Positions 1 through 10,200 of a DNA stretch of 64,000 nucleotides are shown here, piece by piece. The stretch comes from Scalesia atractyloides (taxonomy: Eukaryota; Streptophyta; Magnoliopsida; Asterales; Asteraceae): NCBI GenBank assembly GCA_947069175.1, contig CAMTDV010000009.1:10859663-10923662 (forward strand), written 5' to 3'. The stretch's first letter is position 1. Each line of letters opens with the position of its first letter. The notes below the pieces were generated by a model that searched no databases, was not told the DNA's origin, and saw nothing but the letters and a program-made list of their open reading frames with translations. The translations under genes and the position numbers were made by a program.

Positions 1-940
1 ACATGTTCTAGCTATCAATCTAGGTATCTTTGTTCTCTTCTAAGGCATTTCCTATGTTTTCTTTGCTTCAACCTGTTCACCTGTATCATGTGTAAAAAGG
101 TTTTGGATCAACATAATGTTGGCGAGTGAATCCTATGGAAAACATTTGAACAAATTTATTTAAATTGATTATGAAATATGTGCACAACCAAACATGAGTA
201 AAAATAGATGTAACTTAATCAACAATCATAAGATATTAAATGAAACACACATGAACAATAATGGAACAATTAGAGGCACGCGATGCTCAACTCGTCTCTC
301 ACGAGGAACTGAGGGGCCTGATGAATGAATTGCATAAACATGATAATATGAATAACACAACTACAAACAATATAAACTCAATGATACATACATGAACAAT
401 AATGAATTTGATTTGAGGCACGCGTTGTTCAACTCGTCTCCCACGAGGAACTGATGGGCTTAATGAATGAGTTTCATATAATTTGACAAAAGGAAATAAG
501 TAAATCACAACAATATAAACAATCTAAGTTTAGGTCATGATGTGGTATGGCACAAGTTTAAATAAATAAGTTAATTATTTTCATAACACATGACACACCC
601 CAAAACGTGTAATTTAAAAGGGGGAGTTGTAAGATTCACTCACAGTGGGTGCGTTCGGTTGATGGTGTTGAATGCACGCGAAGTGGTTTTAACCACGAGT
701 GAGATTAACCTAGATAAATCGTATTATGGTTTGGTAAGTAAACGGATTTTATTAATCTATTTTAGTAGGATTGTTGGGTGTATTTTTTGTGAGTTTGAGG
801 CTATTTTCTAACCTTAAAAATGTTATTTTTAACTATTTTTAATTGATTTTTAATTAAAATAATTAAATAAAAATAATAAAAAAATTTGTCTTTTTCTGAC
901 CGTTGACCTGACCGTTGACCGGTTCGATTCGGAATATTGG

Positions 941-1532
941 TGCGCTGAGTGAGGCTCGAACCCGAGACCTCTCGTACGCGTGCACGCAGCTCTACCAACT
1001 GAGCTACGTGTCTAACCCGTTATATATCTGATTTTAATTATATATATATACATATATTAATTAGTTTAAACCGAAAATCATTTTATTTTAAAAACAGTTT
1101 AAATCAATTCGGACGGTGCGCTCCACAGGTCTCGAACCCGGGACCTGTGGCTTAAACTAACACACAGTCCACCGCTGGACTGTGTGTTTAACATGTTATA
1201 TAATCCGATTTTTATTATACTTAAATACAAATTAGTTATTTCCTTTTCTGCCTTATTTAAAAAGAATAGATAATTGTCCGAGTCGGTGCAGAAGACCGGA
1301 CTCGAACTCGTGACCTGTGATATAAACATACACACAGTCCACCGCTGGACTGTGTGTCTAACTTGGTTATTATTCCGGTTATTAATATACTTAACATATA
1401 TCTGTGGCGACTCCGGTTCAGTTTAACAAAAAAATGATTTTTATTAAGGCGACGTGTGTGAAACCGGATTCGAACTCGAGACGTTTGTATGCTTAATGTG
1501 CACACAGTCCACCGCTGGACTGTGTGTCTAAC
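941..1532 (-). other. Array of four tRNA-like modules in LTR copy A
   Basis: Reading the minus strand, four modules lie at about 941-1013, 1117-1190, 1288-1361 and 1455-1532. The first counts out exactly like a 73-nt tRNA: a D arm TAGCTCAGTTGGTAGAGC with perfect GCTC/GAGC stem (a canonical A box), variable loop AGGTC and T loop TTCGAGC (B box GGGTTCGAGCC). Its acceptor halves do not pair and T33 is missing, so it is not a working tRNA gene. It resembles plant tRNA-Lys in D arm, variable loop and T arm. In the other three the D arm is an 11-bp hairpin CACACAGTCCA/TGGACTGTGTG with loop GCGG, followed by a B-box-like TTCGA(G/A) element. All four share a GTTARACAC-like leader, which suggests one ancestral module that multiplied. 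Confidence 0.7.
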
Positions 1533-2234
1533 CCGAGTAATAAGTTGATTTTAATTATACTTATAAACTACCGAAACATCGTCTTCCTCGTTGAGATTTA
1601 ATCAGAATCGGTAACAGTCTGGTTCGAAGTTTTTTAAAACATGTTATTTAGTGTTTTCCAGTTCATTATGGTGAGATAGGTGAAAAGAAAAGGAAAATAA
1701 GCGAAAAGGTATACCGACTGGACCCTCTGTTTTCTGGCAGAACTCCGGCGACAGCAATTCCTTCCGGCGACAAGTGTCTTGCAGCAGAGAGTCTCCAGAA
1801 AGCTTACAAAATGTGTGGGTATCTCCGGTATAAGCTCAGGGGCTCAGTGAGGCTCAGGAATGGAGAAACCGGTTTTCCGGCGACGAGCAGATTAATTCCG
1901 GCGAGTGGAATTACGCCGAGAAAAAGTGTGGTTTTGAGCGAAAAGGTTTGCAGTGGGTTGTGGGTGAATTTATAGGGCAAAACGTCGAAGAACTTGGTCT
2001 GATTTCCGACTGGATTCATAAGTTATAAAAACTCCGGCGGTTATAGAAAGTGTCGCGGACTCAAACGTCGGTTATAACCGATGTCCTAATAATAGTTTAC
2101 GTTATAACTGAAAATGTTTGTTAAAAGCTCGCGAGATTACCGGGATTCCGACGACTGAACTTTTGGGCGCCGGTTTTGAATTCGTAACGTCACTTTATGA
2201 ATTAAATGATTCTATTATTTAACAAACAAAACAA

Positions 2235-2312
2235 GTGGCGCAGTGGTTTGTGTGTGTGAGTTAAGTCTGTTGGCTGGTTCGGTACTGACCCGGGTTCGAA
2301 ACCCGGCAGAGG
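2235..2312 (+). other. Antisense tRNA-like module in the U3 of LTR copy A
   Basis: On the plus strand, opposite to the LTR sense, GTGGCGCAGTGGTTTG matches a tRNA A box. It is followed about 50 nt later by CCGGG-TTCGAAA-CCCGG, a perfect 5-bp T stem with a 7-nt T loop and a canonical B box. It lies upstream of the LTR TATA element. Equivalent modules occur at 15779-15843, 31611-31687 and 38419-38495. The acceptor stem is not evident, so this is a Pol III promoter-like relic, not a tRNA gene. Confidence 0.65.
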
Positions 2313-2499
2313 ACTTTTATTTTTATTTTGCGATTTTCAACAGTTTTTCAAAAACTAAATATATATTCCCGTATAATAATCGATTATGTATCGTTTAAAA
2401 TTATTTTGGGCATTTAATTCGTAACGAAATTTTTGACTGACTGTTCGGTTGATAAACGGAGCGGGTTTGGTAAATCCGTTTTTTTTTACGGATGTTACA

Positions 2500-5030
2500 G
2501 CTACGTGATCGTAATTAGGTGGGTGTTAATCCCTCAAGAGGGCATCTCCTGATTACCACGTTTGCTTCGTCAATTGACGGGCCAAAGTTATATTAATAAA
2601 AAGTCAAACGGGTCAGTTTTGAAATAAATTGATAAGTAACAATGTAGATGCTATAAAATCAGTTTCAACACTTTAATAACTTAGTAATAAGTATTAGAAC
2701 ATGTATAAACATGTTCGGCCCGTCAAGTCCAGGTTTAAGGTCGGTTCACAACCGAAAGTCGTAAAATTGACTTCTACATTGACTTCCGGTTCTGACCCGA
2801 TTTACTAACCTTAGCCACTGATTCTAAGTTGCCTTGTGACCATGTTTAGTTGTAGTATAACCTTCTGGAGTTGTATTACATGGTTACATAGTGATCTGAG
2901 CTTTTATGCAAGTATCCGTTAATTATGCCAAACTTCGACTAAAATGCCCTTTTGTTTAAAAACAATGTTTTAAATACAAATGAGCATACAAATGAATTAT
3001 GTACTGATATATGCAAATGAATAACTTATTTTGGTAACAATAATCTGGTCATAACCTGAGTTTTGTTTAATTAACGCAAATCATGCTTTTAAAGGGACTA
3101 AAATGCCCTTTCGGAATATAAAATGATTTAAACATAAATTTGAAACCAAAACTCTTTACCCACTGATGTAATATCATAATTAGGATTATTTGGGATATCT
3201 AATCAGATTGTAAACTGAGTTATACACAAGTCTTAGTACAATGCTGATAAATGACGATATTACCCTTATGATGCATAAAATGGTTTTAAAGATATTTTTC
3301 AAAACCAAATCTTTTACCTACTGTTATAATATATTAAATAACTTATTTTGGTTATATAAACCTTATCAGTACATCAGTTTTCCTAAAATATCGATTAAAT
3401 CGTCATTTAGCGACTTTATCACCATTTAGGCCCATAGTATGGTTTAAAACCGTATCTAAACACTAAGACTTGATGCCTACTGATTTCAAAACAAATAAAT
3501 ATTGACAGTAGGTACGTGATCTAAACTCAGATTCCCAAATAATTCGTCAAGTAATTTTGGAATTGACCAAAATGCCCTTTCGAGGCATAGTTTGGTCTTA
3601 AACTCAAAACCACACGTATACTTGATATCCTACTGATATAACATCATAAATAAACTATTTTTACAGTAAGTTTATGACCATTACATCAGTTTGCTCATAA
3701 GTTCTTTTATAAGCCGTAAAATGACCAAAATGCCCTTCTAAGGCATAAACTGATTTTAAAACCGTAACGAACCAACATGTTGATAACTTACTGATGTTAC
3801 AACATGTTTAAGGTATAATGGCATATGGAACTTGTATAGGACTCACCCGGTTACCCGGTTTCGCTTATATGCGTACGGTTCGGCCTACGTAACTAGTTTA
3901 CGTAATTTAACCGAAGCGGATTTAACCTTATCATTTTATTTTCAAAATCCAGAATGTAACATGCTACCCATATTGAACAAGTCTCCATACTTGTCGGGTT
4001 TAAACTACATCCTATTTCGGGCATCGCTTAATTTCGCGTTTAGTACCGTTACTATCTTTACGCTACCCGGTTCGAGTCTACAAAGTAGATATGACCTGTT
4101 AGCATTCTAATTGGTTATAAGCACCATCATTTCCAGACTAAGAGCCTCCCGGTAGATTGCCAACTAAGCTTACTTTTGATTGTTCGGCTGAGTTATTAAA
4201 TTATTGAATAATTAGCTCAGGTAAATACTTTTAACTTATTTTCCCTATACGGGCTTGGAATACGGTATAATAATACCGCTTGGTCGGGTATGGAATCATG
4301 TTATCGGATTGTGATTTACTAAATCCTTATAACCCGTTTTATTTTGTATTGTTTGATAACTTAAACATTGGGGGTTAATTCGACCATGTCTGGGATATCC
4401 TTGGCTCATTTAAGTTACTAATGGCCACGACCTTAAGCGCGGGGTGTAGGCATACACCTGACAGACGCTAATGCTAATAAAATATTGAATCCCACTGGTG
4501 GACTATTTAAGTGGTGTGTCGGTTAATCAGGTTATTCGGTTTCTGCACCGGACCCCATATGTATTGACAAACATGTAAAACTGTCAACAAGGTCATTTTG
4601 AACTATCCCAAGTTATTTATAAAACGTGCCAAGTGCACCAAAAATCATTTTTAATAAATGTTTACAAAATGAGTCGGTTATTAGTATTTACTAATGAAAA
4701 CTGACGTATTTTCAAAAGACCAAGTTACAGGTGGCAACACGCAATAGATCGGGAGCTGCGCTATAGTGACAATAGAGGATTTTGCAAGTCCCTAGGTTGC
4801 TTAAAGTCTGTTGAACAATTACTTTGTATATATTCTTTTCGATCCGCCTGTGGATCTTTTCATTACAAGCCTTGTAAATTATTTTTGAACTTTGAACACT
4901 CGGTTTGTAATAGTAATTTAAATCCTAGACTTCCGTTGTGCTATGTTTTGTTAGTTATGATGTTATCAACTACGTCACGATATTCTCCAACCGGGCCCAC
5001 CGGGTTACACGTGGAAATAGGGGTGTGACA
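2500..5030 (+). repeat. Tail of a second long-LTR family, interrupted by LTR copy A
   Basis: No coding potential is visible. The segment ends in GGGGTGTGACA, the typical 3' end of plant Ty3/gypsy LTRs, but no primer-binding site follows at 5031. It contains a dispersed motif (CTAAAATGCCCTTTTG-like) at about 2940, 3099, 3571 and 3721, each in a loosely repeated 150-300-bp context. Before the end it has a leader-like stretch (4800-4960) typical of R-U5. It is most simply the 3' part of a plus-strand LTR into which the family-1 element at 1-2499 inserted, so its start lies left of the window. The family assignment rests only on the terminal sequence. Confidence 0.45.
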
Positions 5031-5663
5031 ATTGCCATTCCAAATGTTAAAACACCATGATTGTAATCACAATACAATGTTACATACTCTAGATGCTAAA
5101 ACACCTTGACTTGAATCATAATTCATTATTTGCAATGCGATGGTGTCTTATTTACGTCATAGTGTTTTATTATAAAACACAACACCTTGAATCACAATAC
5201 AATTAAAACACCATCATATCGTATGAACATAGAAAAAACACCATGGACTAAAACATCCAATCGAAACCTAATTTTTTTCTCTACATAAGTATAACAATAT
5301 GGTGCTCATATTAAAGATAAAAAACACTCGTTATTATGGTGTATTTTTTAAAAAAAATTACGTATAAAAAATGTATAAAAAGTTATTGACGTTTAAAAAA
5401 GAAGGGGAAAACTTGCATTTGACTTTCTAAATTTAAAAATGTTAAATTTATCTTTATATACTTAATCTAGAAAATTAATTATTTTAATGGTAAACATTAT
5501 TTACAAAATTGTCATCAAGATCTGAACCATTAGATTAAATACCTAATGGTTTGGATTCTTTTTTACGTTTCTCACAAAAAAACATTTTTTTATAATAACC
5601 TCACATATATACACCCTACCGCAAAATTCATGTATATATATTGCCATGATACTAATTGATAAT
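5031..5663. other. AT-rich intergenic stretch with no recognised feature
   Basis: AT-rich sequence with several AAAACACCAT / AACACC-type short words (5040-5260), possibly a decayed MITE. No open frame or clear terminal repeat was seen. Confidence 0.5.
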
Positions 5664-5795
5664 TAGTTATTTTCCAAGTTTAACTTTCACACATTAAAGA
5701 CGTATTGTTGTTCACAAATACCAATATTTTAGTTATTTTCCTAGTTTAACTTTCCCACATTAAAGACGTACTTTTATTCACAAATACCAACTTTT
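5664..5795 (+). repeat. 67-bp tandem duplication in the promoter of PMEI copy 1
   Basis: Two direct copies begin AGTTATTTTCC at 5664 and 5731. Each contains TTTAACTTTC, CACATTAAAGACGTA and TTCACAAATACCAA. A single version of the same block is present upstream of PMEI copy 2 (about 7660-7690), so the duplication happened after the gene duplication. It ends just before the TATA box. Confidence 0.75.
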
Positions 5796-5801
5796 TGCAA
5801 T

Positions 5802-5808
5802 TATAAAT
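5802..5808 (+). promoter_or_regulatory. TATA box of PMEI copy 1
   Basis: TATAAAT lies about 70 bp upstream of the ATG at 5877. The same word and spacing occur at 7974-7980 before copy 2. Confidence 0.7.
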
Positions 5809-5876
5809 ATGTACCTCTTGTTCGTTCATACCACTATAAACCCTTCTTCCTACCAGAAAACATTCTGCGAGTAACC

Positions 5877-6386
5877 ATGTCTTCATTGTCATTCTCAAAA
5901 ATCTTTTTCGCTTTCTCGGTTGTTTCGATTATGGTGATATCAAACGCCGAATTGGTTGACGACGTTTGTAGGAAACTAGGACACAAGCAATTCTGCTTGG
6001 AGGTTCTAAAATCCGATCCAAGGAGTAAGTTTGCAAAAGACATAACTACCCTTACAATCATCGCAGTCGATGTGGCAGCAAAACACACGACTGCAACCCG
6101 AGATTACTTCCTTAGGGTGAAGACCGGTTCTCCGGCTGTGTTGACATCTTTGAAAGATTGTATCAATTCATATAATGTTGTGATCCGGGGATTCAGTAAT
6201 TGTTTCAAAGAAGAGGATTGTTCTTTGATCGGCTACGACATTCATGATGCTGGAGACGAGGTTAGACGTTGTCAAGCGATTACGGATTCGAATGGGGCTC
6301 ATGATTCGTTTATAACTACTCGTAACAATGTCACCATAAAATTTAGTGGGCTTGGTGAAGCATTGGCCAACCTTATGTGCAACTAA
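5877..6386 (+). CDS. Secreted PMEI/invertase-inhibitor-like protein, copy 1
   Basis: A 169-residue protein of the plant pectin-methylesterase/invertase-inhibitor family (four-helix bundle), expected to act in the apoplast or vacuole on PME or acid invertase; which enzyme cannot be told. Residues 1-24 form a signal peptide (hydrophobic core FFAFSVVSIMVIS, cleavage near NA-E). Family cysteines are C31 and C40 (C-x8-C) and probably C95 with C132. Extra cysteines are C109, C115 and C168. No intron is needed, as is usual for the family. The start has a good context (AACCATGT), a TATA box 70 bp upstream and conservation with copy 2. Compared with copy 2 it lacks nine residues after the signal peptide but keeps the second-helix region (residues 47-76). 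The two genes form a ~1.6-2.2-kb tandem duplication that includes the promoter. Length and cysteines look functional. Confidence 0.88.
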   Translation: MSSLSFSKIFFAFSVVSIMVISNAELVDDVCRKLGHKQFCLEVLKSDPRSKFAKDITTLTIIAVDVAAKHTTATRDYFLRVKTGSPAVLTSLKDCINSYNVVIRGFSNCFKEEDCSLIGYDIHDAGDEVRRCQAITDSNGAHDSFITTRNNVTIKFSGLGEALANLMCN

Positions 6387-6530
6387 AAAGGTGCTTAATC
6401 GTTTTATAAAGACTGGTTGTATGAAATACTAAATTTGTGTCTTTACTTTACATTTTAAAGCTTCATTATCATGATAAAATCCATTATATATAACTATGGT
6501 TTGTATATTTTGTTTATTTTGTGTATCAAT

Positions 6531-6666
6531 GAACGGTGTGTCTTTTTTAATTACAACAATGCTTCAATGCTTATAACAAAATCAAACCCCATTTATTAGA
6601 ACGGTGTGTCTTTTTTAATTACAACAATGCTTCAATGCTTATAACAAAATCAAAACCCATTTATTA
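6531..6666 (+). repeat. 68-bp perfect-like tandem duplication in the 3' flank of PMEI copy 1
   Basis: Two adjacent copies of a 68-bp unit beginning GAACGGTGTGTC (6531 and 6599) differ at about one position. A piece of the unit (TTACAACAATGCTTCAATGCTT) recurs at about 6733. Confidence 0.85.
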
Positions 6667-6927
6667 GGTTTAAATTCATTCGGGGAAAATATATATAAAG
6701 CTTAAAAATAGTGAAAATAACATATGAATTCTTACAACAATGCTTCAATGCTTGCGTGTTTTTTAATGGCTAATTTCTTTCCATCTTTATTATCTGTGGA
6801 ACTTGAACCTAAAACTTCTTTCTTCCTAATCTAGATGTTTAAAAGTTTTGTTTTTACCAATGGACCACCACCCCCATTGGTTTAATCTCATATACTTAAT
6901 CTGATTCTCTTTCTAATTTACATTTTC

Positions 6928-7112
6928 TAACGACAGTTTTGGATTATTAGCGGACCACTGGATTATCATCGTGTCATCAACGTAATTACTCGATCATATC
7001 CATCTACACTAGGCTATAATATTTATACATCAATTCAGGATGAAAACCCAATAAATAAAAGAAAAAGCCTACTTATAAGAATTAAACCAAGAATCTAGTG
7101 GTCTCTATGCCC
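6928..7112 (-). mobile_element. Degenerate tRNA-derived SINE
   Basis: This matches the better copy at 41505-41722. Both share, in order, GGATTATTAGCGGACCAC, a CATCGTG-CA block, CGATCATATCCATCT, and TCAATTCAGGA-GAAAACCCA, all minus sense. The B-box end is decayed here. It lies in the otherwise empty spacer between the two PMEI genes. Confidence 0.6.
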
Positions 7113-7686
7113 TTATTTCACTCTTAAAACACGATAGAATTATATTTCACATACTTAATTGAAATACTCATTTACTTTTGGGAGATAAGTAATGGCAACA
7201 TATTTTGTTCTGAGAACTTATTATCTATGATATTTAAAGATAGTTAAAGGACTTGCGCGTATAAAATCATATATATATTGCCTTGATACTAATTATTAGG
7301 GTAAGGTTTAAATACATAGTTTAAAAAAAATAGAAAATCATAGGAAAGATATTAAATGGACTTTGATTGAATTCATTCAAGTGACATTGGAATCGCTTCG
7401 TCAAATCTGCAACATGATATTTTAGATTTTCGCTTTTGCACTTTTAGCTTGTAGGTTTTAGAGTTTTTGTTTGAATCTTTGTATCTATCATTGTGTTATT
7501 GTATTTGTGTCATACTGTCTTTTTGCGACTCGTATCTTTTTTCTTTTATATTTCTCCTTTTGTTTTATATGTTGCGATTTATCGTGTTATAATTGTACCT
7601 TTCCTAAATTTATGAGACTTTGTAAGATAATTTTGCCCTACTTAATAACTCCTATTTTTAGTTTGACGCATTAAAGACGTATTTTT
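7113..7686. other. Spacer between PMEI copies, including duplicated upstream sequence
   Basis: From about 7258 the sequence (TATATATATTGCC-TGATACTAATT) repeats the upstream of copy 1 at 5632, marking the left end of the gene duplication unit. The rest is T-rich with no supported gene. The 67-codon frame at 7471-7674 is low-complexity and not conserved. Confidence 0.55.
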
Positions 7687-7943
7687 GTTTTAGTGGTTTT
7701 AACTATTTGAGTCCAAAATCAAAATGCTTAACGCCTTGAGTCCCTAGACGCTTTTTTTTATAACCATTTGAGTCATTTTAAGTCCAACTTTTAATCTTTT
7801 GAGTCCAATCTCTTTAACAAAATTGGACTGAGAACGTTATAAAATAAACAAAATTGGACTCAAAACGTTATAAAATAAGCGGTTAGAGACTCAGGACGCT
7901 AAACTTTTTTATTTTGGACTCAAGTGGTTAAACCCACTAAAAC
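7687..7943. mobile_element. Foldback MITE in the PMEI copy 2 promoter
   Basis: The element is flanked by long imperfect inverted repeats: GTTTTAGTGGTTTTAACTA at the left against the complement of the right end GGTTAAACCCACTAAAAC. The inverted arms run about 55-60 bp and carry the word GAGTCCAAAAT. The centre has a 32-bp direct repeat (AAAATTGGACT-AAAACGTTATAAAATAA) at about 7819 and 7851. It interrupts promoter sequence otherwise shared with copy 1 and ends 31 bp before the TATA box. No clear target duplication was found. Confidence 0.7.
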
Positions 7944-7973
7944 ACATGGACTCAAAAAGTAATTTACTCAAAT

Positions 7974-7980
7974 TATAAAT
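7974..7980 (+). promoter_or_regulatory. TATA box of PMEI copy 2
   Basis: TATAAAT lies 64 bp upstream of the ATG at 8044, aligned with the TATA box of copy 1. The MITE ends 31 bp upstream. Confidence 0.7.
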
Positions 7981-8043
7981 ACATACTTCCGGTTCATTCA
8001 TAGTAAACCATTTTCCCTGCTAGAAATCATTCAACTAGTAACA

Positions 8044-8502
8044 ATGCCTTCTTTGTCATTCTCAAAAATGTTTTTAGTTTTTTCAGTTGTTTCGGTTGTT
8101 GCCATATCAAATTCGGTCGCAGCTAACGTTCCTGACGAGTATGAGTTGGTTGACGACGTTTGTAGGAAAGTAGGAAACGAGCAATTCTGCTTGGTGGTTT
8201 TAAAATCCTACTTCCTTGGAGTGAAAACCGGTCCTCCAGCTGTGTTGAAATCTCTAAAAGATTGCACCGATCCATATAATAACGTGATCACCGGTTTTAA
8301 GAATTGTCTAAAGGAAGAAGATTGTTCTTTGATCGGGTACGACATTCATGTTGCTGGAGACGAGGTTAGACGTTGTCAAGCAATGACGGATTCGAACGGG
8401 GCTCATGATTCGTTTATAACTACTAGTAATAATGTCACCCTAGACTTTTGTGGGCTTGGTGAATCATTAGCCAACCTTAAGTGTGACAAAACAGGAGCTT
8501 AA
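8044..8502 (+). CDS. PMEI/invertase-inhibitor-like protein, copy 2, lacking the second helix
   Basis: A 152-residue paralogue of the protein at 5877-6386. It has a signal peptide (residues 1 to about 27), the C-x8-C pair at C40 and C49, the LKDC cysteine, the EEDCSLIGYDIH and DEVRRCQA blocks and the C-terminal GLGE-LANLKC. It has an in-frame deletion of 30 residues relative to copy 1, joining VLKS directly to YFLGVKTG. By family comparison this removes helix 2 of the four-helix bundle, including the DPRS-type segment conserved in PMEIs. Conversely it keeps nine residues (around ANVPDEY) missing from copy 1, and it gains a cysteine in the DFCGLGE segment. The reading frame is otherwise clean, so it could be expressed, but a normal inhibitor fold is doubtful. 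Confidence 0.82.
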   Translation: MPSLSFSKMFLVFSVVSVVAISNSVAANVPDEYELVDDVCRKVGNEQFCLVVLKSYFLGVKTGPPAVLKSLKDCTDPYNNVITGFKNCLKEEDCSLIGYDIHVAGDEVRRCQAMTDSNGAHDSFITTSNNVTLDFCGLGESLANLKCDKTGA

Positions 8503-8626
8503 ACCTATTTAGTAAACGTACTTTATAATTTATTAAAAAATCTTACGGTATTCCTGTTCCATCATTATTATTAACTCATATTCATAACCCAATCCCTAAA
8601 GTGTGTATCTTGCAATTGTATATCAA

Positions 8627-9932
8627 CTAGGGTTATGTGCCGCTCGCGTTGCGGGGCGCTAAAGCGAATATTTCTTAGTTTAATAACATGTACGCCTTTA
8701 TTTCGGTTACTTATATATACTACTTATAAGACGATCTTGAAAAAAGATACATCGAGTCAACCAATTAAACCAAAATACTACCATAGTTATGCTTAAAAAA
8801 TAACTAAAACGATGGCAAGCATTTAATTTAGAGCTGGGGGCAAAACAATAATTTGTCAAGACCAATTTGCGAGTTTTAGGTAGCTGTTTGTCACGAATAA
8901 AAACTACATTGAGTGAACCAAGTAAAATAAAACACTATCGTAGTTTTGCAAAAAAAAAAAAACCGATGACAAGATTGCAATTTTGAACTTGGGTAAAGTC
9001 GTAATTTTGAAATGGAGGCAAAATCATATTTTGAACTGATGGCAAAACCATAAATTTATTTTGAATTAGGGGCAAAATCGTAATTTTTAACTGATGGCAA
9101 AATCGTAATTTTTAGCTGGGGGCAAAGCTAAAATTTTATTTTGAACTGAGGGTGAAATCGTAATTTGAATCTAGGGATAAAATCGTAATTTAGCAGGACT
9201 ATAGCTGGGGCAAAAGCATAATATTATTTTAAACTGAGACAAAAACGTAACTTTTAACTGAGGGCAAAATCAAAATTTTATTTTAAAACGAGGGCAAATT
9301 CGTAGACTATGGATAAAATCGTAGTTTAGCATGACTTATAGACAACTATTATATACTTAAAAAGTAGAAAAGAAAATGTTACCGCCACTTTTGACCAATC
9401 TCAAAAGAAAACTATTAAAAAAATATTACTTGCCCCCACTCTTGGCCACTAACAAAACAAAACTATTCCCATGAAAATGTATATATAATAATAATATTAT
9501 TTTAAACTGGGGCAAAAGCGTAATTTTTAACTGAACTGAAGACAAAATAAAAATTTTATTTTGAAACGAGGGCAAATTCGTAGTTTTAAACTACGGATAA
9601 AATCGTAGTTTAACATGATTATATAGGCAACTATTATATTCTTAAAAAGTAAAAAAGAATGTTTTCCGCCACTTTTGGCCAATCTCAAAAGAAAACTATT
9701 AAAAAAAATATTACTTGCCGTCACTTTTGGCCACTAACAAAACAAAACTATTCCCATACATTAAAATTTATGTATAGTAAAGACAACTATTATATTGTTA
9801 AAAGGTAAAAAACAAAATGTTACCGTCACTTTTGGCCAATCTCAAAAGAAAACTACTAAAAAGAATATTACTTGCGCCACTTTTGACCACTAACAAAACT
9901 ATTCCCATACATTAAAATGTATATATAGTAAA
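8627..9932 (-). mobile_element. Non-autonomous Helitron-like element with internal tandem duplication
   Basis: On the minus strand the 3' end reads CCGC-AACGCGA-GCGG (a hairpin), ten nucleotides, then CTAG followed by host T, the Helitron signature. The opposite end resembles TCTTTACTATA at 9782 and a similar sequence at about 9930, as if the 5' terminus is duplicated. The body is built of repeats of GGGCAAAATCGTAATTTT. A ~280-bp block is tandemly duplicated (9216-9485 and 9493-9770, with a partial third from 9780). An inverted relative lies at about 39720-40613. No Rep/helicase gene is present. Confidence 0.65.
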
Positions 9933-10200
9933 TAAATAAATAATATTACAATGATGTGATATATAGTGATGTCAACGGTACTTGTATATTTATACAATTG
10001 TGTTGTGTCAGTGAACGGTGTGCCTGTAATATTACAACATGAGTCACTGATATATAACAGGATATAACGTTGAATTAAATTCAATGACAAACACGGTTAA
10101 TTAAATTCAAGGAGAAAAATATATAATTTTTGGGTTTTGTACACATGTTTTTAAAAATTTTGTTGCAGCGGAAACGTGTACAAAAAGTCAAACTTAGGAT

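Larger units (their letters stand above)
1..2499 (-). mobile_element. Long LTR, family 1, copy A (5' part of copy lost at window start)
   Basis: This is homologous over its whole length to the LTRs at 29242-31872 and 36045-38681 and to the solo LTR at 13498-16041. About 130 bp of the LTR lies before the window. The sense strand is minus: the LTR begins TGTAACATCCG (plus end at 2499). The other copies end in GGGGTGTGACA followed by an initiator-Met-tRNA primer site. A TATA element (TATAAATT on minus) lies at 1967-1974. A 140-bp direct repeat around 273 and 417 (GGCACGCG-TGTTCAACTCGTC core) recurs in every copy. No purine tract follows at 2500, so this is a 5' LTR or a solo LTR rather than a 3' LTR. 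Copy A is more diverged from B and C than those are from each other. The short ORFs inside it are not conserved and are not genes. Confidence 0.85.

Noticed and set aside
941..1013. Functional tRNA gene
   Set aside because: Length and D arm fit tRNA, but the acceptor halves do not pair, T33 is absent, the T stem is only partly paired and no terminator T-run follows.
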